Positions 1-12,745 of a stretch of 64,000 bases of DNA are shown here, piece by piece. The stretch spans positions 5,039,001 to 5,103,000 of the forward strand of contig NC_051087.1 of assembly GCF_901709675.1 (NCBI RefSeq). Direction: 5' to 3'. Every line of letters begins with the position of its first letter. The first letter of the stretch is position 1. The notes below the pieces were generated by a model. That model did no database searches. It saw only the letters and a list, made by a program, of their open reading frames with translations, and was not told the origin of the DNA. The translations under genes and the position numbers were made by a program. Source of the stretch: Syngnathus acus (lineage: Eukaryota > Chordata > Actinopteri > Syngnathiformes > Syngnathidae).

Positions 1-437
1 AAGCTTGTCGCGTTAGAAAAGGGAGCGTCTTCGCTCAGCTACTCTTGGCCGTGCAAGAGAAAGTCTGCTATTTGGATTGCTCCCGCAGATCGGTCCAAGC
101 CAAAGCCACGCTGTGTGCTTTTGCGATCCAACACACACAAGCAGAATTGAGGCTTGCGTAGATGACGCGCTTTCATCAGTCCAAAAACCGCAGGATCTTC
201 ATTCATCTCATGAGGCTGCGATGACTCAAATGGAAGGGGGGGATCAGATCACGTTGTTGTCGTTAGTTTTGGATTAATTGTCCATTGACAAGTTATGGAA
301 CGCTCCGGTGAATTTGTTTTAGTTTCTGAAAAGTGCAAAGCAAGAGAGAGATTAAAAACTCGTACCTGTGTTTGAGTCTGTTTGCTGATATGCAGAAGAT
401 TATTCTAGAGGGATTTCAAGTTGGTCATATTGCTATT

Positions 438-438
<1 letters not shown>

Positions 439-470
<32 letters not shown>

Positions 471-472
471 TT
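439..472. repeat. (CT)12 microsatellite followed by a T run
   Basis: Twelve uninterrupted CT units run straight into about ten T residues. It is simple sequence in the nfix intron with no gene nearby. Confidence 0.95.
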
Positions 473-1514
473 AATCCTTTTCGCTCTAATCTTCTTGTCA
501 GTTTGAATAAACTCAGTTGTCACATCCATATTTGTCCTCAGGCCAGGCTCACAGTGCAGGCTTGGATTTTTTTTACTTTTTTTTTTCTTTAATGGAAGAT
601 TGCTATTTTAGCAAATGCTACCAAGTTTTTTAATCAAATGTTCTTCACCTTTTGTGATATTAAATGCAAAGGCCTCATTAACCATTGGAAAAAAAAAACA
701 TTTGAGTTCCCAAATGCATTTTCGTATTTATTGCATGAAAGATTCATTGTGTTCAATTAAATGAATAATAATGAAGAAAAGAATTAACGCGATACAATTC
801 AATTGGGGTGGGAATTATCTGTATCGTTAATTGCCCGAGAATGTTTTAATTTTACGTTGCGTAAAGACGTTTCGACCCAATTTAATATGTACTGATTACA
901 TTTAATTACACGTTAAAGCAATTGTCAAATAAAAAATGCGTGTAGGCAAAGCTAATTGTGGAAAGAAAAAAAAAAAGACCTGAACCGAGTTGGCTTTTTT
1001 CAGCTTTTAATTTTGTAACAAAAAGCCAAGCGAGAGCAAGAAAAAATGAGGGGAGAAAAGGGAGTCAAAAGCAACGAGGGGGTCGTATTGTCTGTATTAA
1101 TACGGTGTCTTCCCAGCGCCGGCTCTCTTTTCAGCCTTTTGTTGCCGTTCCAACCGTGTAATGTGTCCGTCCCCAAAATCCACATCGCCACTCAGGAGTG
1201 TTAGCCGGCCTCAGTTGAGGCAGACAGAAGGAGAAAAAGCGGGAGAGCGGAAAAAAAGTGTGCGACGGGTAATGCTCACTATCAGGCTGGCCTGCCAGGA
1301 TTCGCAGTTATTTTTATGATGTACTTTTTGTTTTTAACAGATTCAATCTAAAATCAGAAGTCATAGAAAATAGCAGCAAGCAAATATTTCAGCTATTTTA
1401 GAATTTATGTTTAGAGAAGATTTGGGGAAAATGAATGCAAACTTGATAAAACTGTTCTACCAAAATGAGAAGAAAAAAATATTTAGCAAGAAAGTAGATT
1501 TGGGGAGGAGGGGG

Positions 1515-1571
1515 CACATAAAATGATGTGGTGGGCCTGATCTGGCCCCTGGGCCTTCCGTTTGACACCAG
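1515..1571 (-). repeat. Dispersed transposon fragment, family A copy 1
   Basis: Read on the minus strand it begins GGTGTCAAAC and continues through AAGGCCCAGGGGCCAGAT to CCCACCACATCATTTTATG. The copy at 20217 on the plus strand has the same order of words with scattered differences. Two diverged copies in opposite orientation indicate a dispersed interspersed repeat. The sequence resembles a non-autonomous DNA-transposon family common in teleosts, but I assign no family name. Confidence 0.7.
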
Positions 1572-2224
1572 TATTTTAAATCCATTAGATCAATTGTTGC
1601 AATAATAAATAATATTTATTCACTTAATTAACTGCCTGCAATACACTCGACCACCAGTAGGGACACCTTGTCTTTTTCTTTTTATATCTATATGTTTTAT
1701 ATATAAATAAGACAGACATTGCTTTTTACACATCTGTGTGACGAGTCAAAAAAAAAAAAATACCACCGCGGAGGAGTCTGATGTTCGAGAAAGTGAGAGG
1801 CAGAGTTGTCGGCTGTCTTTGGCACGGCGCTATCACTCGTACGCGAGATGCCAAATTTTCATCGACACTCCCTGCCAACCTCCTCCCTCTGATCCTGGCT
1901 TTCTTCTCCTCTCTTTTTCACGTTGCTCTTTCACACGTTCCCCTTTTCTTTTATTCCTCTTTAGGGTTCAAATGAAGGCCCTCCCCTATCCTCATTAGCA
2001 CCGAGGATTCCTGTTTGCCGCTTCAGAAAAATGTTAAATAATTTGTAAGTGCAAACATTTTAGTGCTCAATAGGACCATTATCTGTGTTTTTCTTGAACG
2101 TCGGCCATCACGAGGTTGTGAGCCTTGACTGTCGGACGTTCTTTCCCCTCCTCTCAGCTACGATGCCTTGCTGTTTTTTTTTCTTTTTTATATATGACTC
2201 ACAAAAATCTGTTTCAAAATTAAA

Positions 2225-2345
2225 TAGTGGGACAGCACGTCTTTAGGACTTTTGGCGCAGAGTTTAGGGGCTATAGGTTTGAATCGTCCTCCTACATGCA
2301 TGTTAAGTTAATTAAAGACTATAAATTGTTTATCAGTGTGAAGGT
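2225..2345 (+). repeat. Degenerate tRNA-derived SINE fragment
   Basis: The stretch opens with a worn gGGACAGCACG start. It has a B-box-like GGTTTGAATCG near 2276-2286 and then the body words CATGCATGTTAAGTTAATTA and GACTATAAATTG. This word order matches the common teleost tRNA-derived SINE type. The 3' tail with the direct-repeat end is missing or unrecognisable, so this is an old internal fragment. Confidence 0.6.
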
Positions 2346-3267
2346 CTTTGTCTACATGACTTTTGGGCATACAATACATTTGGATGATCTCCATCTTCAA
2401 CTCATTCAACTGTATGACTTGAGTTATTCAATTTTCCACATTATGTATATTTATCGTGGCTTGTTTTGTGGTTTTTGCTTGTCAGTAAAGTTAAAATTAG
2501 TTTGTGGAGCGTCACCAGGGCGCCGTTTGATGTCGGTGACACCGCGAGACGGCGAGCAGTTTATAGAAGATAGACGGCCGTGTTGGGGTGGGGTGGGGGG
2601 GGGTTTGTTTGCGGCGAATGAGCGAGCTCGCTGAGAAGCACAGCAGAATGCAGAGAATCAAATTTGGCACGCATCCGTGTAAGCGAGTAAGCTTCAAATC
2701 AGTTTGGACACAGATCTAGGACACTAGACGGCGAGAAGAAAGCGGGATGAAACGGGATAGGGAGAGACATGTGATGGGGCGGGGGTGGAGATGGGTGAGA
2801 CTGTTTGGGAGGGGCCAGGAGGTAAGGAGAGTCCCCACAATGACGACTTGAAAAACGGTAAATAAATGGAGTGGCGGTAAACAAGGCCTCGGCGCTCCAT
2901 CAAAAGACGCCATTCATGTGCGGACAGGAGAGACTCTCTTGAGGAGACACTAAGAGGAACCCAGTGAGGATGACGAGAGCATGGCGCTTGTTTAGATAAC
3001 AGGATGAGCTTGGAGGGGAATGGCAATGGTGTGTGTGTGTGTTGTTTGTGTTTTATTTTGGAGGGAGGGGCAGAGCAGATGGAAGGTGGACGCAGACTTA
3101 ACGAGTGGGGTAAGATGGGGGGGAGTGTGTTTTTGTTTGTTCTTTATCACTAGTGTGGATAGAGGGAGGGGGGGGCACTGACGACGTGCTAAGCAGCGCA
3201 GGGTTTTTGTGTTCTTTTGGCAAAGCACAAGTGTGCGTGTGAAAGCATATGTTCACGTCTCATCGAC

Positions 3268-3283
3268 TTTTTTTTTTTTTTTT
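3268..3283. repeat. T16 homopolymer
   Basis: Sixteen consecutive T residues. It is simple sequence in the intron and possibly the tail of a minus-strand retroposed element, although no element body is recognisable beside it. Confidence 0.9.
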
Positions 3284-3962
3284 GTCTGTACCATGCATGA
3301 TGTTATAATCTGCCGGTAAAATGTAATGTTTTGAGTCGGGTTCCCAGGGACACCCCGGTGAACCGGCTGCAGCAAGCCGCTGTGTACGGCTCTCCAGTGC
3401 AGCTGGTGGTCATTCAAAAACATCCTCCTGTCATGTTAAGAAGTCTTTTTGTGCATTTTCTCCTTGCAAACTTTTCAATTAATTGGTGTACACGAGGATC
3501 AAGCTGAAGTTACTTGAAAGCACTTAGTGTGCCGTGAATGAAAGAGCAGGGCACAGAAGCCAAGGAAGTGGCACTTTTTAAAAGCTTTAATTCACTCGCT
3601 GCATTCATTCAAGCCTCGTTTTGAATGCGAATGTTAACAATTTTTCGTCTTTTTAACTAGCTAACCTTTAAGAGCACATCATAGTTTAGCGGCGTGGCCT
3701 TGTCGGGCGCACTATGAGATCTACACGCCGTCACTTGAAATTCCACTGATCTGAAAGTGGGAGAGTAGTGTGAGTTTATGGCTTTTTGTGGGTAATGCAA
3801 AGAAAGCGCCCTTTGTGTGTTATCAGCGTCATCCAGCATGCCAGTTCCATCGACTTCTGCCTTTTGTCGATTATTAAAAAAAAAAAAAAAGTCAGTTGTT
3901 TATGGTTTCATTCAAGGCTAGCTATCAAAACAGCTTCTTTATGCGACTTGCAGTTGATTTTA

Positions 3963-4210
3963 GGGTTGCCATGCCAGTCGGCAACCCCCCTCCCTTCTCT
4001 CTGTCCTCTGTCTTGCCACCCCAAAGTGCCCCCCCCCCCTCCCAACCCCACTGCCGCCTGTTCCCCTCACATTTATTGGACCCAAATTTGGCTGGCACCA
4101 TGGCAACCGTGGCTCCCAGGGATCCTTTGCCTGGGTAGAATCCAAGGTGCCTCCAGGGTGGCACTGGCTGGTTCTGTCTGCATCCACGGTCTGTCGCCGT
4201 GGTTGCTAGG
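3963..4210 (+). promoter_or_regulatory. Cluster of RFX/X-box-like sites (candidate enhancer)
   Basis: Three motifs of the GTTGCC/GGCAAC type lie within 250 bp. At 3963-3987 an inverted pair GGGTTGCC...GGCAACCC flanks a nine-base spacer. At 4094-4108 is GGCACCATGGCAACC. At 4202-4210 is GTTGCTAGG, a classic half site read on this strand. RFX factors bind imperfect palindromes of these halves. The local sequence is richer in G+C than its surroundings. The motifs are seen directly; enhancer activity is inference. Confidence 0.4.
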
Positions 4211-5122
4211 GGCGAGGCCATCGGTGCCCCTAACCCTGACTATTGAGTGACGAGCACCCGACGTGACCCGCTGTAGCCGGTCGAATCAGCCACGGACTCC
4301 CAGCGCTTCGGGCCCGGGCTATTGCGGCAGAGCATTTTACCAGTACGCATATTGATGTGGTATGGCTTGGTGCCCAGTCCTGCCTCCCACATGAGAGGCA
4401 GACAAGAGAATGAGAGGAAGGAAGGAAGGCAGCATACATGGGGGTGCATTTGAAATGTATAATATATGAGCAAACACCATATATACACTCTATTGGGTGC
4501 GTATGCAAATATCCAACGGCACACTTTTATCTTTTTGTGTGATGTCAAAGCTTTCATGCACTCTTGCATCTGTTAAGGAAATATGCTACCTGGACAAATT
4601 TGGTGAGTCACTGTGTAAAATCCAAATTCATCATTTGTATTGTATGCAGCATTGACTGCACAGCTTTGGGGAATGTTTGGAGTTTTTCAGGTTATACCTC
4701 CAGAGGTCTGAATCAGCCAGATCAGGATAGAAAATCTTTTTTCTGCCAATTTATTTGACTTGACAGTGTCCTCCCAAATAACATTCTTGCCTTGTGTTTT
4801 TAAGATTTGTCTGCGCTGAAAATATTTTTCAACAAATACTTTGGAGAATCTGCTTTGCCAGTTTTGGGTCCAAACACATCAAACATTTTTTCTCTCTCCA
4901 AATGAATGTTAATTTTGTTAGTGCTCACGTTCCTTAAAAACAGGCATCGTAATTTGAGTCATTCTTTAAACCGCGGTTGATTGTGTCGATTTAGTAGTTA
5001 GAACGATTGACAATACTATCTCTGTTTTCCAAGTGCTATAAAGTGTCCAAGTCTCCAAAAAAGCATAGGAAAATTCGATTTCTTATGATTGAGTCAAATT
5101 AGTGTGCACTACTCGGCTACGA

Positions 5123-5144
5123 CCAGCAGAGGTGCCGTTGAGTC
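5123..5144 (+). repeat. Short piece of dispersed family B
   Basis: The word CCAGCAGAGGTGCCGTTGAG differs by only two bases from 12492-12513. A third, inverted copy of its core is at 28803-28819. The surroundings are too diverged to set the element's borders. Confidence 0.45.
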
Positions 5145-7469
5145 AATATAAACTATTTTACCGACTGACAAAGGTTATTGTTGGTATTCGCATGATTAAT
5201 TTTCCAAGATCTATAAAAACGCTCGCATCTTGTATTCAAAGTTCCTCACTCCCGCTTTTGCGGAGAGCAACACGACTCCCAGGCAGGAATGGGAATCTCA
5301 TCACCCCGTTTGTTCCTTGGGAGTCAGAGTCAGTATCCGTGATAGGTCAAGGGCCAATCGCTGCAGCAGTAGGTCTTCCCATATGATGAGAGAAGCAGCT
5401 CAGCCTTGGACTGAGCTGGGATTCAGATCAACCAGCCCGTTAGCCGAAGGATTTACGGGCAGTTTAATCGCACCCGTGTTTTGATTGTCTCCCGCGTCGT
5501 CCACTTTGTTAACTATTGCGATGCCCGTTTCCATTCCTCTGTTCTCCCACAAAGTCGGCGTGTCTTCCACACTCCGGAGTGAGCGGAGCTCGTGGCAGGC
5601 GAACAGTGTATTCGTCATGCGAGGTGTGCAAGGAGATATGGTGTGTGATGTATGACTGTTGCTGGCGGCGGTGTGTGCGTGCGTGCGTACGCTCAGCCCT
5701 GCCAGCTTTTGTAAATTGGCCCAAGGTAGAAAGTTGAAGGCAAAAGTATAAAACTGCTCTTTTTTTTTTTTCTCTTTCGACTGAGGACACTGGACTGTAG
5801 AGAATTGTTAAGTTTTCGCATGTTTTTGCAGTCTCTTTGTATTCACCCTGACCTGAAATTGGGGGTTAGATTGAGGATCGTGACAGACTAATGAGCCGCC
5901 TTTCCTGCAATTACCCTCCTCTCCTCTATTTGCTCTTTCCGTCTGTGTGGGGCTTTTTCTCCTCGTTCTCTTTGAGCAGAGTCATTCTTTCACTCCTTTC
6001 TTGAATTTTTTTTTTTTTAACGTCACCTTCCTTAGGAGTAGTACTAAATCATTGTTGCACAAGTACCAGGATGGTCAAATTGAAGAAATGTGCTTCTTAT
6101 TTGTGGTTGATTGTTATCTTGGAAGTAGCTTCCAAGTGCTGCCGGTTTTGGCTTTCAACATTTTTTTGTGATAATATAGTATATAATGAGCTACAGTCTG
6201 ACATTCTGTGTTTAATGCCGATAATACATCGCAGTGAATCTGCAACAGTAAACATTCTTATTTCTAAAAATTAAACGAGTCTGGGATGCTAGTTGAGTTA
6301 GAGAGTTTTTTTTTTCCTGTGCAAATACTGGACAGTGGCTTAATATAGCATATAAAATGTTCTATAACCTAGATTTAATTGTCAATTTGTGTCCACAGCT
6401 GTTGGTCCAGAAGCATGTTGTAAAATTCCAAAACTGAGCATTAATAACACTACACCAGAAGCTTAACCTAAGAAGATTACAACAATCCTGTTAAACAATT
6501 TACTTCAAAAAGGCACATATGTGTGTCTCTATGTTTTTGTGTATTTATTTTTTATTAGCATTTCAGGGTGAATTTTTAGGGTTTAATTCTTACTGATTTA
6601 TCTTACGCCAATACATTAAAATTGCATCATTTATATGCACATTTTGGCCATTTGAGAGAGAGACTGGCCCCAGTACAGTAAAAAAACAAGTTTAAATACA
6701 TTGTTAGATATCATCTGATCAGATTGGGGTCTATTACTCTTTTTACTTTACATCTTTGATCGGCGATTGTCCCCAATATCCCGATCAGCCTATGAATTTA
6801 AGACTGACTTTCACTTTTCGGGTGACTTCCTGACCCAACTGAGTGGCCTCATGGTGTCTTGAGTCAGTTGCACCCCTTCATCAGGCCTCCACCTTTGACC
6901 TTTACAGGGAAAAAAAGCCCTCTAGAGTAGAACTGTTTTTACGGGGGGGATCAGTTAAGCTTGACATAATGAGTAAATCCACACAGAGCTCTTTGGATAG
7001 TAAACGCTTCGCACGGGTGTTAATAGGATGCTACCTCTAAGCTCGATGCCAACTGCCGTACGACTTATCTCTTGCAACTCGTGCCAAGTAAAAGTCAGTC
7101 TCCATGCTAAATCCTTATCTTGCGCGCAAGGCTAGCAATATCAGGCTCAGAAGGTTTATTATCAGCCTCCAGACGCCACCGTACAGCCGCCTTTCCTGTG
7201 GCCTTAACATTGTCTCTCTGGAGGACGAGGCAAGTGCGATACTGTACGTGACGATTGCGCGTCTGTTGTTGATTAAAAGTTGTTGTTGTAATGGCGCGGC
7301 TTAAAATGCCAGGTGGTGGATGTGTAATGCTAATCTCCTATCTAATTTTGAGGTCCAGGGGTGAAGCTCTTAATCCGTAACAAACACATACACTCCCACA
7401 TAGTCTTACACACATATGGGTGCAGATCAAGACCCCCCCACCATACCACACCCGACCTCCCACCCCCAT

Positions 7470-7487
7470 ACACACACACACACACAT
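7470..7487. repeat. (CA)n microsatellite
   Basis: About nine CA units end in ATATG. A C-rich stretch precedes it. Confidence 0.9.
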
Positions 7488-8260
7488 ATGAATGTAGAAT
7501 GGAACCTTCAATGTCAAACACAAAAAAAAATTCCAGTTGGGCTTTCCCGGCGGGTGAGTGGTTTTACTTGATTTGAGTTTCATTTACCAGTGGTTAACTC
7601 CTCTAAATGTTTATATGACAGTTAAGAATGTTTAAAGGTTACTTACAACAGCTCTTCAGTTAGTAAAGATTTTACAATCACTATAATAAGAGCCTGAAAC
7701 CGATTATTTAACGTAGCGTGAAATAAGTAAGTAAAGGCTATGTGGAGTTAGAGCAAACCAACAAGCCTTGGAAGTCAACTAGTGTCGCGGAAGGTGTGTT
7801 TGATGTGTGTGTGTGTTTGCTTACGTGTGGATAATTGCGCTCAGTAGTTGAGCCACGCCCTGTGGATTCGAGTCCTTTGTTATGTTTGATGGATCAAGGT
7901 GTGCTGTCAACTGTCACAGTGGAGATGAGGGTTGATTGTTGCGCCAGTCGTCACAGCATGAAACTCTCTCAGCCTCGCAAATGACCATAACTTTAAAAAA
8001 ACATATATCATTCGTACCCTCCTCACATGCCTTAACCACATTTACAAAAATGGTTTAAAATACACTTTATTTACCTTTTTTCATATTTGCACACTTCCTC
8101 AGATAAGAGGTTACGTGTGCTTGCTTCAAGTTGTTTAATTGCCACACCCACCTGACATTTACTGTAAAACTGACAAACAAAACAACTTTGCAACTTTGTC
8201 ATATAAACACCAACCAAACCATATTATTTTATCAGAGGGAATTATCTTGCTTAGTATTGT

Positions 8261-8288
8261 TAATAATAATAATAATAATAATAATAAT
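8261..8288. repeat. (AAT)9 microsatellite
   Basis: Nine uninterrupted AAT-type triplets in an AT-rich part of the intron. Confidence 0.95.
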
Positions 8289-8685
8289 GCTATAATTTGA
8301 AAGACAGAAATGAGAAATTTCAAACAACTGCTGCTCTAACTCACAGGAAAATCAAAGAAAATTAAAAAAAAATATATAAACTATTGCTCTAAAGTTTTTT
8401 ATTGGATGAACCAAAATATTGTTGTTTGAAACTATACCACTGCACCACTTTTAGGTGTCCCCTCATTGTCCTGAATAAATGCAAGTGGCCAGGCTTTTAA
8501 AAGCTTGAAGCTATTTTTCTTTGTTTTCCCTTGTTTACTATTTAGCACAATTTGAGTAAATTGTGTCGTCTATTTCCCCTGGGTTGCCCTTTGTTTTTTT
8601 GTTTTCCTCTTGTGGTGGCAGGTGTGGTGGCCATGTGTTTTAATTTAACTGTGGGTTGCCGATCAAGCTAAGAGGAGACGTGTGG

Positions 8686-8710
8686 GGAAGGGAGGGAGGG
8701 AGGGAGGGAG
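8686..8710. repeat. (GGGA)n microsatellite
   Basis: About six GGGA units on the plus strand. A second purine tetranucleotide tract follows about 170 bp downstream at 8875. Confidence 0.9.
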
Positions 8711-8874
8711 AAACGTGTCGCCCGGGGCGTAGGGTCAACTGAGGTGAAACGTCTCTGCAGGCTTGTGGGCGGGGCTCAACTAAAAGAGGTAGGAGGAGCT
8801 ACGTGGAAAGTGCCATTATATTATCTTGAAACTTGTGTGGGGCGGGTGGCTTGCAGTGAAAAGCTTCAAGTATG

Positions 8875-8904
8875 AAAGAAGGAAGGAAGGAAGGAAGGAG
8901 GGAG
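8875..8904. repeat. (GGAA)n microsatellite
   Basis: Purine tetranucleotide repeat GAAA-GGAA-GGAA and so on, turning to GGGA at its 3' end. Tandem GGAA can be an ETS binding platform, but it is treated here as simple sequence. Confidence 0.9.
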
Positions 8905-9263
8905 GTGGGCGGGCTGCACTGTACTTTAGTGAGGAGGTCCTAATAAAGCAGAAAAATGCATCTTGAATCAAACATACATACACGGAAAAATGTGGGGATT
9001 TTTGGTGGACACCAGGAAGGGAGGTGAGATAGATAATGTCAACTCTCAAGGTGAAACGTAAGAAGGGTGAGGCGGAGGAGGAAAAGATGAGAAGCGGGGA
9101 GAGGAAAGAAAGCCAGCAATCTACTCCGCTGGGCGGGTTTCTTGAGGTCGCCGCGCTGAATATCACATCGGAATGTGGAATGCTGTCACGCTGCCAATGC
9201 AAACACACCGAGTGTACCGCCGACGTGCCCAATGGCTGTCAAGGGCCGCTTTATACCGTACAG

Positions 9264-9266
<3 letters not shown>

Positions 9267-9307
<41 letters not shown>
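9267..9307. repeat. (AC)20 microsatellite
   Basis: About twenty uninterrupted AC units. The small open frames across it are repeat translations, not genes. Confidence 0.97.
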
Positions 9308-9310
<3 letters not shown>

Positions 9311-9945
9311 GCTCATTATGCATACCTTATGTATCGCGTACCATCGCACAAAATATCCAAAGTGACCAAAGGACAAAGATAATCAATTTGCGCACTAAAT
9401 GGCATGGGCCACATTTTGACTCGTGGAAACATCTGCGCCGTCACCATGTTTTCTAGAGCTCACGCTGATCCAAGGCCTCTTTTAGCTGCTCAACTGGGAA
9501 ATTCTTCGTCTCCCGTGTGCCATCTACCCAAAATGTCTGGACGTTTTGTGTGTGTAGGAAGAGCGCTTTAATGGAGCGTGGCAGCATAGCTCAAATGCAG
9601 GGAGCTGTGAGTTATTACAGCTGTGACGCGCATAATTATTCATGTATGGACACGTACGAAGAAGTGATTCATTTACAAACTTGTTAAAACACACTCGCAT
9701 GTGTCGAGTTCTACTGAGGGACTTGAATCAGTTTGCAAAGAAAATATACTGTATTAATAGACACCATGCCCCTGTTGATCGCCAGGTGTGTCGTCCACAT
9801 GAATAAATAAATGACTCGCCTGGAATAAACGTCTTCTTTTTGCCTCTTTGCCATAGTCTCAATTAGCTTGACTATGACTGTAAAGCTGAAGTTAGAAGAT
9901 AGGTCGAATACTTGGGACAGAGGAACTGTGTACCATGCCAAGTTG

Positions 9946-10021
9946 AAATAAAAAATTAAAAAATATTAAAAATAATATAAAATATATAAAAAATAAATAT
10001 ATTAGTATTTTATATTTTTTA
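9946..10021. repeat. AT-rich low-complexity tract
   Basis: About 75 bases almost entirely of A and T, made of irregular AAATATAT-type words. No unit length holds, so it is low complexity rather than a tandem repeat. Confidence 0.85.
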
Positions 10022-12081
10022 AGGACAATGCCCAAAACGGGGAAAAAAAGGTATCGATGTTCAGTCCCTTTCATCTCGCTCTGTCCCTTCTCGTCCTCGG
10101 TACATAACTAGTCACCAAGAAGGAAGAGTAAAAAAAAAAAAAAATTGGAGCAATTAACGTCAAAGAAGCGGCTCATTTACTCAAGTCTGCAACAAGCCAA
10201 TTGATTTGTCCTTTGTTTTGACAACAACTCAAAATATAAACAGAGCTTCAGTTCACCATTAAAATCAAATCAATATGCTGCAAATCGGTCGCATTTCAGA
10301 CCGAAGCAAGTTCCGAAGGATGAAAGATAGCTTTTCAATACAAAAAGAAGTGTGTGACTCATTTAAAGCCTGTATGCATTTACGTGCCCCAATGATTCAC
10401 TCGTGCGGCCCTATTCACGCTCCCTATAAAAGTTAACGAGACAAAACGCCACGTCTTTCTTCTGTCTAGTATTCCTCGTTGTAAATTCAGACGCTCTGAT
10501 GTGTGTACCGCTGTGTTCCCGCGCACGCTTGTTGGAGCATGCTGGGTTCAGAGGTCAGAACAACTGAGCAGCTCAGTCGCTCTTTGATGTGGTTTGCCGC
10601 ACAGATGCGCGCGCGCACCCCACGCGCCCCCAAGGTCAAGTCCAGGCAAACAAAATCCCCACTTAAGGCCCCGTGCCTCTGTTTGCTCTGATGTGCAAAA
10701 AAGCTCCAACAGGCCATGTTGCCATCACGCCCACGTCTTATGTTGGCAATAACAATTTCTTTGGCGTCTACATAAAGTGAATTAAAAAATATTTATATAC
10801 TAATATATGATTTTTTTTCCCCAAATATAACCTGTTTTGTTAAATGAAACTTATTTTCTCTTAATTTTATTTTAGTAAAAAAAAATCTCTTCTTTTAATA
10901 TCAAGACCTTCTTCTGACTTTTTATCATAAGGTTTTTCTTCTTTTTCTCTTAAAGTGTGCATTTTACCACTTTTCTGGCATAGAATTGTGATGTGATTTC
11001 TCTTATCTTTTCGCAATATTTTCATAGTTTGTGGAAATCTCATATTGCTTATTTTCTATCAAAACTTTATACGCTGTATACTAGTTTATTTTTTTCCAGT
11101 TCTGTCAGATTTTATCATCTTACAGTGTCCACCTCTTTATAATCCTCTCATTATTATTACATAATTACTCTTCAATTTTCAAATGAAATAGTCCCCCCAC
11201 CCCTTAATTATTGGTAAGACTTATTTATTCTTAATACTATGTGTAATGGCCCCCCATGCTCGTCTCGGCACCGCAGCAGCACAAATGAGCTCATTTAATT
11301 GGCCCGAGTGTTTGTGCGGCGCGCGCACATGTATTTGTTTATGTGGTCACTCGCACTCATGTGCAGCCAACAGGCATGTGTGTGTTTTTCGTTCTGTCCA
11401 CACCCTGTCATCTCCCACCTTCTCGCTGTGGCCGAGCACTTGGGAGGCTCAGAGAGAGAGAAAGTAGTTGAAAGTGCAAGTGCGCCGCTCGGCTAATGAG
11501 TCATCACGAGGCACCCCCCCCCTCCCACCACTGTTTGTAAATTCGCGGTTAGCTTAATTGAACAAGGCTCTACTTCGCAATAACTTTCATTTCTTAACCC
11601 GCTTTATGTGTGTTATTTGTGTGCGAGGCCACCGTTGAGACGTGTCACTTCCTCTGGGACAAGTAGCCAGACACACCTTGGTTCTAGTTAATGTGATGAG
11701 GAGGACGCACACATATACACGTGCACACACACTCACACACAAAGAGTGACTTCAACATGTCTTGGTAATTACAGGCAGCGAGATCCCAGTCTGGAGGTTG
11801 CGGTTTGGCTGGCCCTCCTCTCTCGCTGTTAAGAAACTGAGCAGCGTGTGTCACTCAGCGCTTCGTCGGCTCCTCCCCAGAGGTGGCAGCAGGGGGGCCG
11901 ATAAACACGCACACTGTCACACACACGTACACACACATAGTGCCGCACACGTAGAGGCGTTGGCAAGGGGTCAGTAAATGTTTTGCCTCAGAGCCCGCGT
12001 GGGTGGCATCGGGCTTGACGGCTGCCAACAACCGCAACTCATCTCTGACCGTTTGATCTCATCTCTGATACATTTGCCTTC

Positions 12082-12105
12082 TTTTTTTTTTTTTTTTTTT
12101 TTTTT
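12082..12105. repeat. T24 homopolymer
   Basis: Twenty-four T residues. It is one of the longest homopolymers in the window, and no retroelement body can be recognised next to it. Confidence 0.9.
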
Positions 12106-12378
12106 CTCGATCTACATATATTTCACTCGCTTCAAAAAGAATGGAGCAAATCAATTTAATTGCATGTGTTTGTGACTGAAATAACCGTGGTTCAACAAAA
12201 TACAAACTCAACTGCCAGCACTCTGGAGATGTTTATTTCATATTTTCCCTCCAACTTATGATTTAGTTTTCGTCGTCTACTGCAGCGGTGGAAAAACTTG
12301 TCATAGGCGTTTTATCACTTTGAATATTTGAAATACGACCTCATCTGTTTTGCTCTTTTTACCGTTGCACCGCAACTA

Positions 12379-12533
12379 GGGATGGGCCTCATAATTAATT
12401 TAATTTATTGTTAAGAATTCACTCGATTGTGTGGAATTAATTGTTAAACAATCACATCTTGAAGTGATTCAGGCGCATTACTTGGTGGGATCCAGCAGAG
12501 GCGCTGTTGAGTCTCAACCCAGCCTGAAGAAGA
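12379..12533 (+). repeat. Transposon fragment, family B, with GGGATGGGC terminus
   Basis: It starts GGGATGGGC and passes through TTAATT-type palindromic AT words (12396-12440) and a CTTGAAGTGATTCAGGCGC segment. It ends at CCAGCAGAGGCGCTGTTGAG (12492-12511) and CAGCCTGAAGAAGAATCGC. The CAGCAGAGG word recurs at 5123 and, inverted, at 28803. A start of this kind followed by TTAATT-type palindromes is common at ends of hAT-like fish elements; the family assignment is inference. Confidence 0.5.
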
Positions 12534-12537
12534 ATCG

Positions 12538-12745
12538 CAATGGCCTTAGTGGTTAGCTGGTTTCACAGTTCAGAGGTTCTGGGTTTGAATGTGACATTTG
12601 ATTGTTCTCCTACTGTGTGTGAGAGTATTTTAGGTTCATTGAAGATTAAATTGTGCGTAGGTGTGAGTGGTTTTGAATTTATAGGTACCCTGGGATAGGC
12701 CCCAGCCTAAATGGGAGGATGGGAAAAACAATGAATCGGATATTT
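12538..12745 (+). repeat. Degenerate tRNA-derived SINE, near full length
   Basis: A tRNA-like head has an A-box-like TTAGTGGTTAGCTGG (12546-12560) and a B-box-like GGTTCTGGGTTTGAATG. Next come a middle with TTCATTGAAGATTAAATTG and GTAGGTGTGAGTGG, and the tail words TGGGATAGGCCCCAGCC and GGGAAAAACAATGAATCG. The order matches the common teleost tRNA-SINE layout, with many substitutions and internal deletions. It abuts the family B fragment upstream, so one inserted beside or into the other. Confidence 0.65.

Noticed and set aside
7836-7890. tRNA-like B box (GGATTCGAGTCC)
   Set aside because: No matching A box or acceptor stem can be drawn, and no SINE body follows, so I do not call a tRNA or SINE here.
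9173-9456. Several overlapping frames with His-Thr repeats
   Set aside because: They are translations of the (AC)n microsatellite at 9267-9307.
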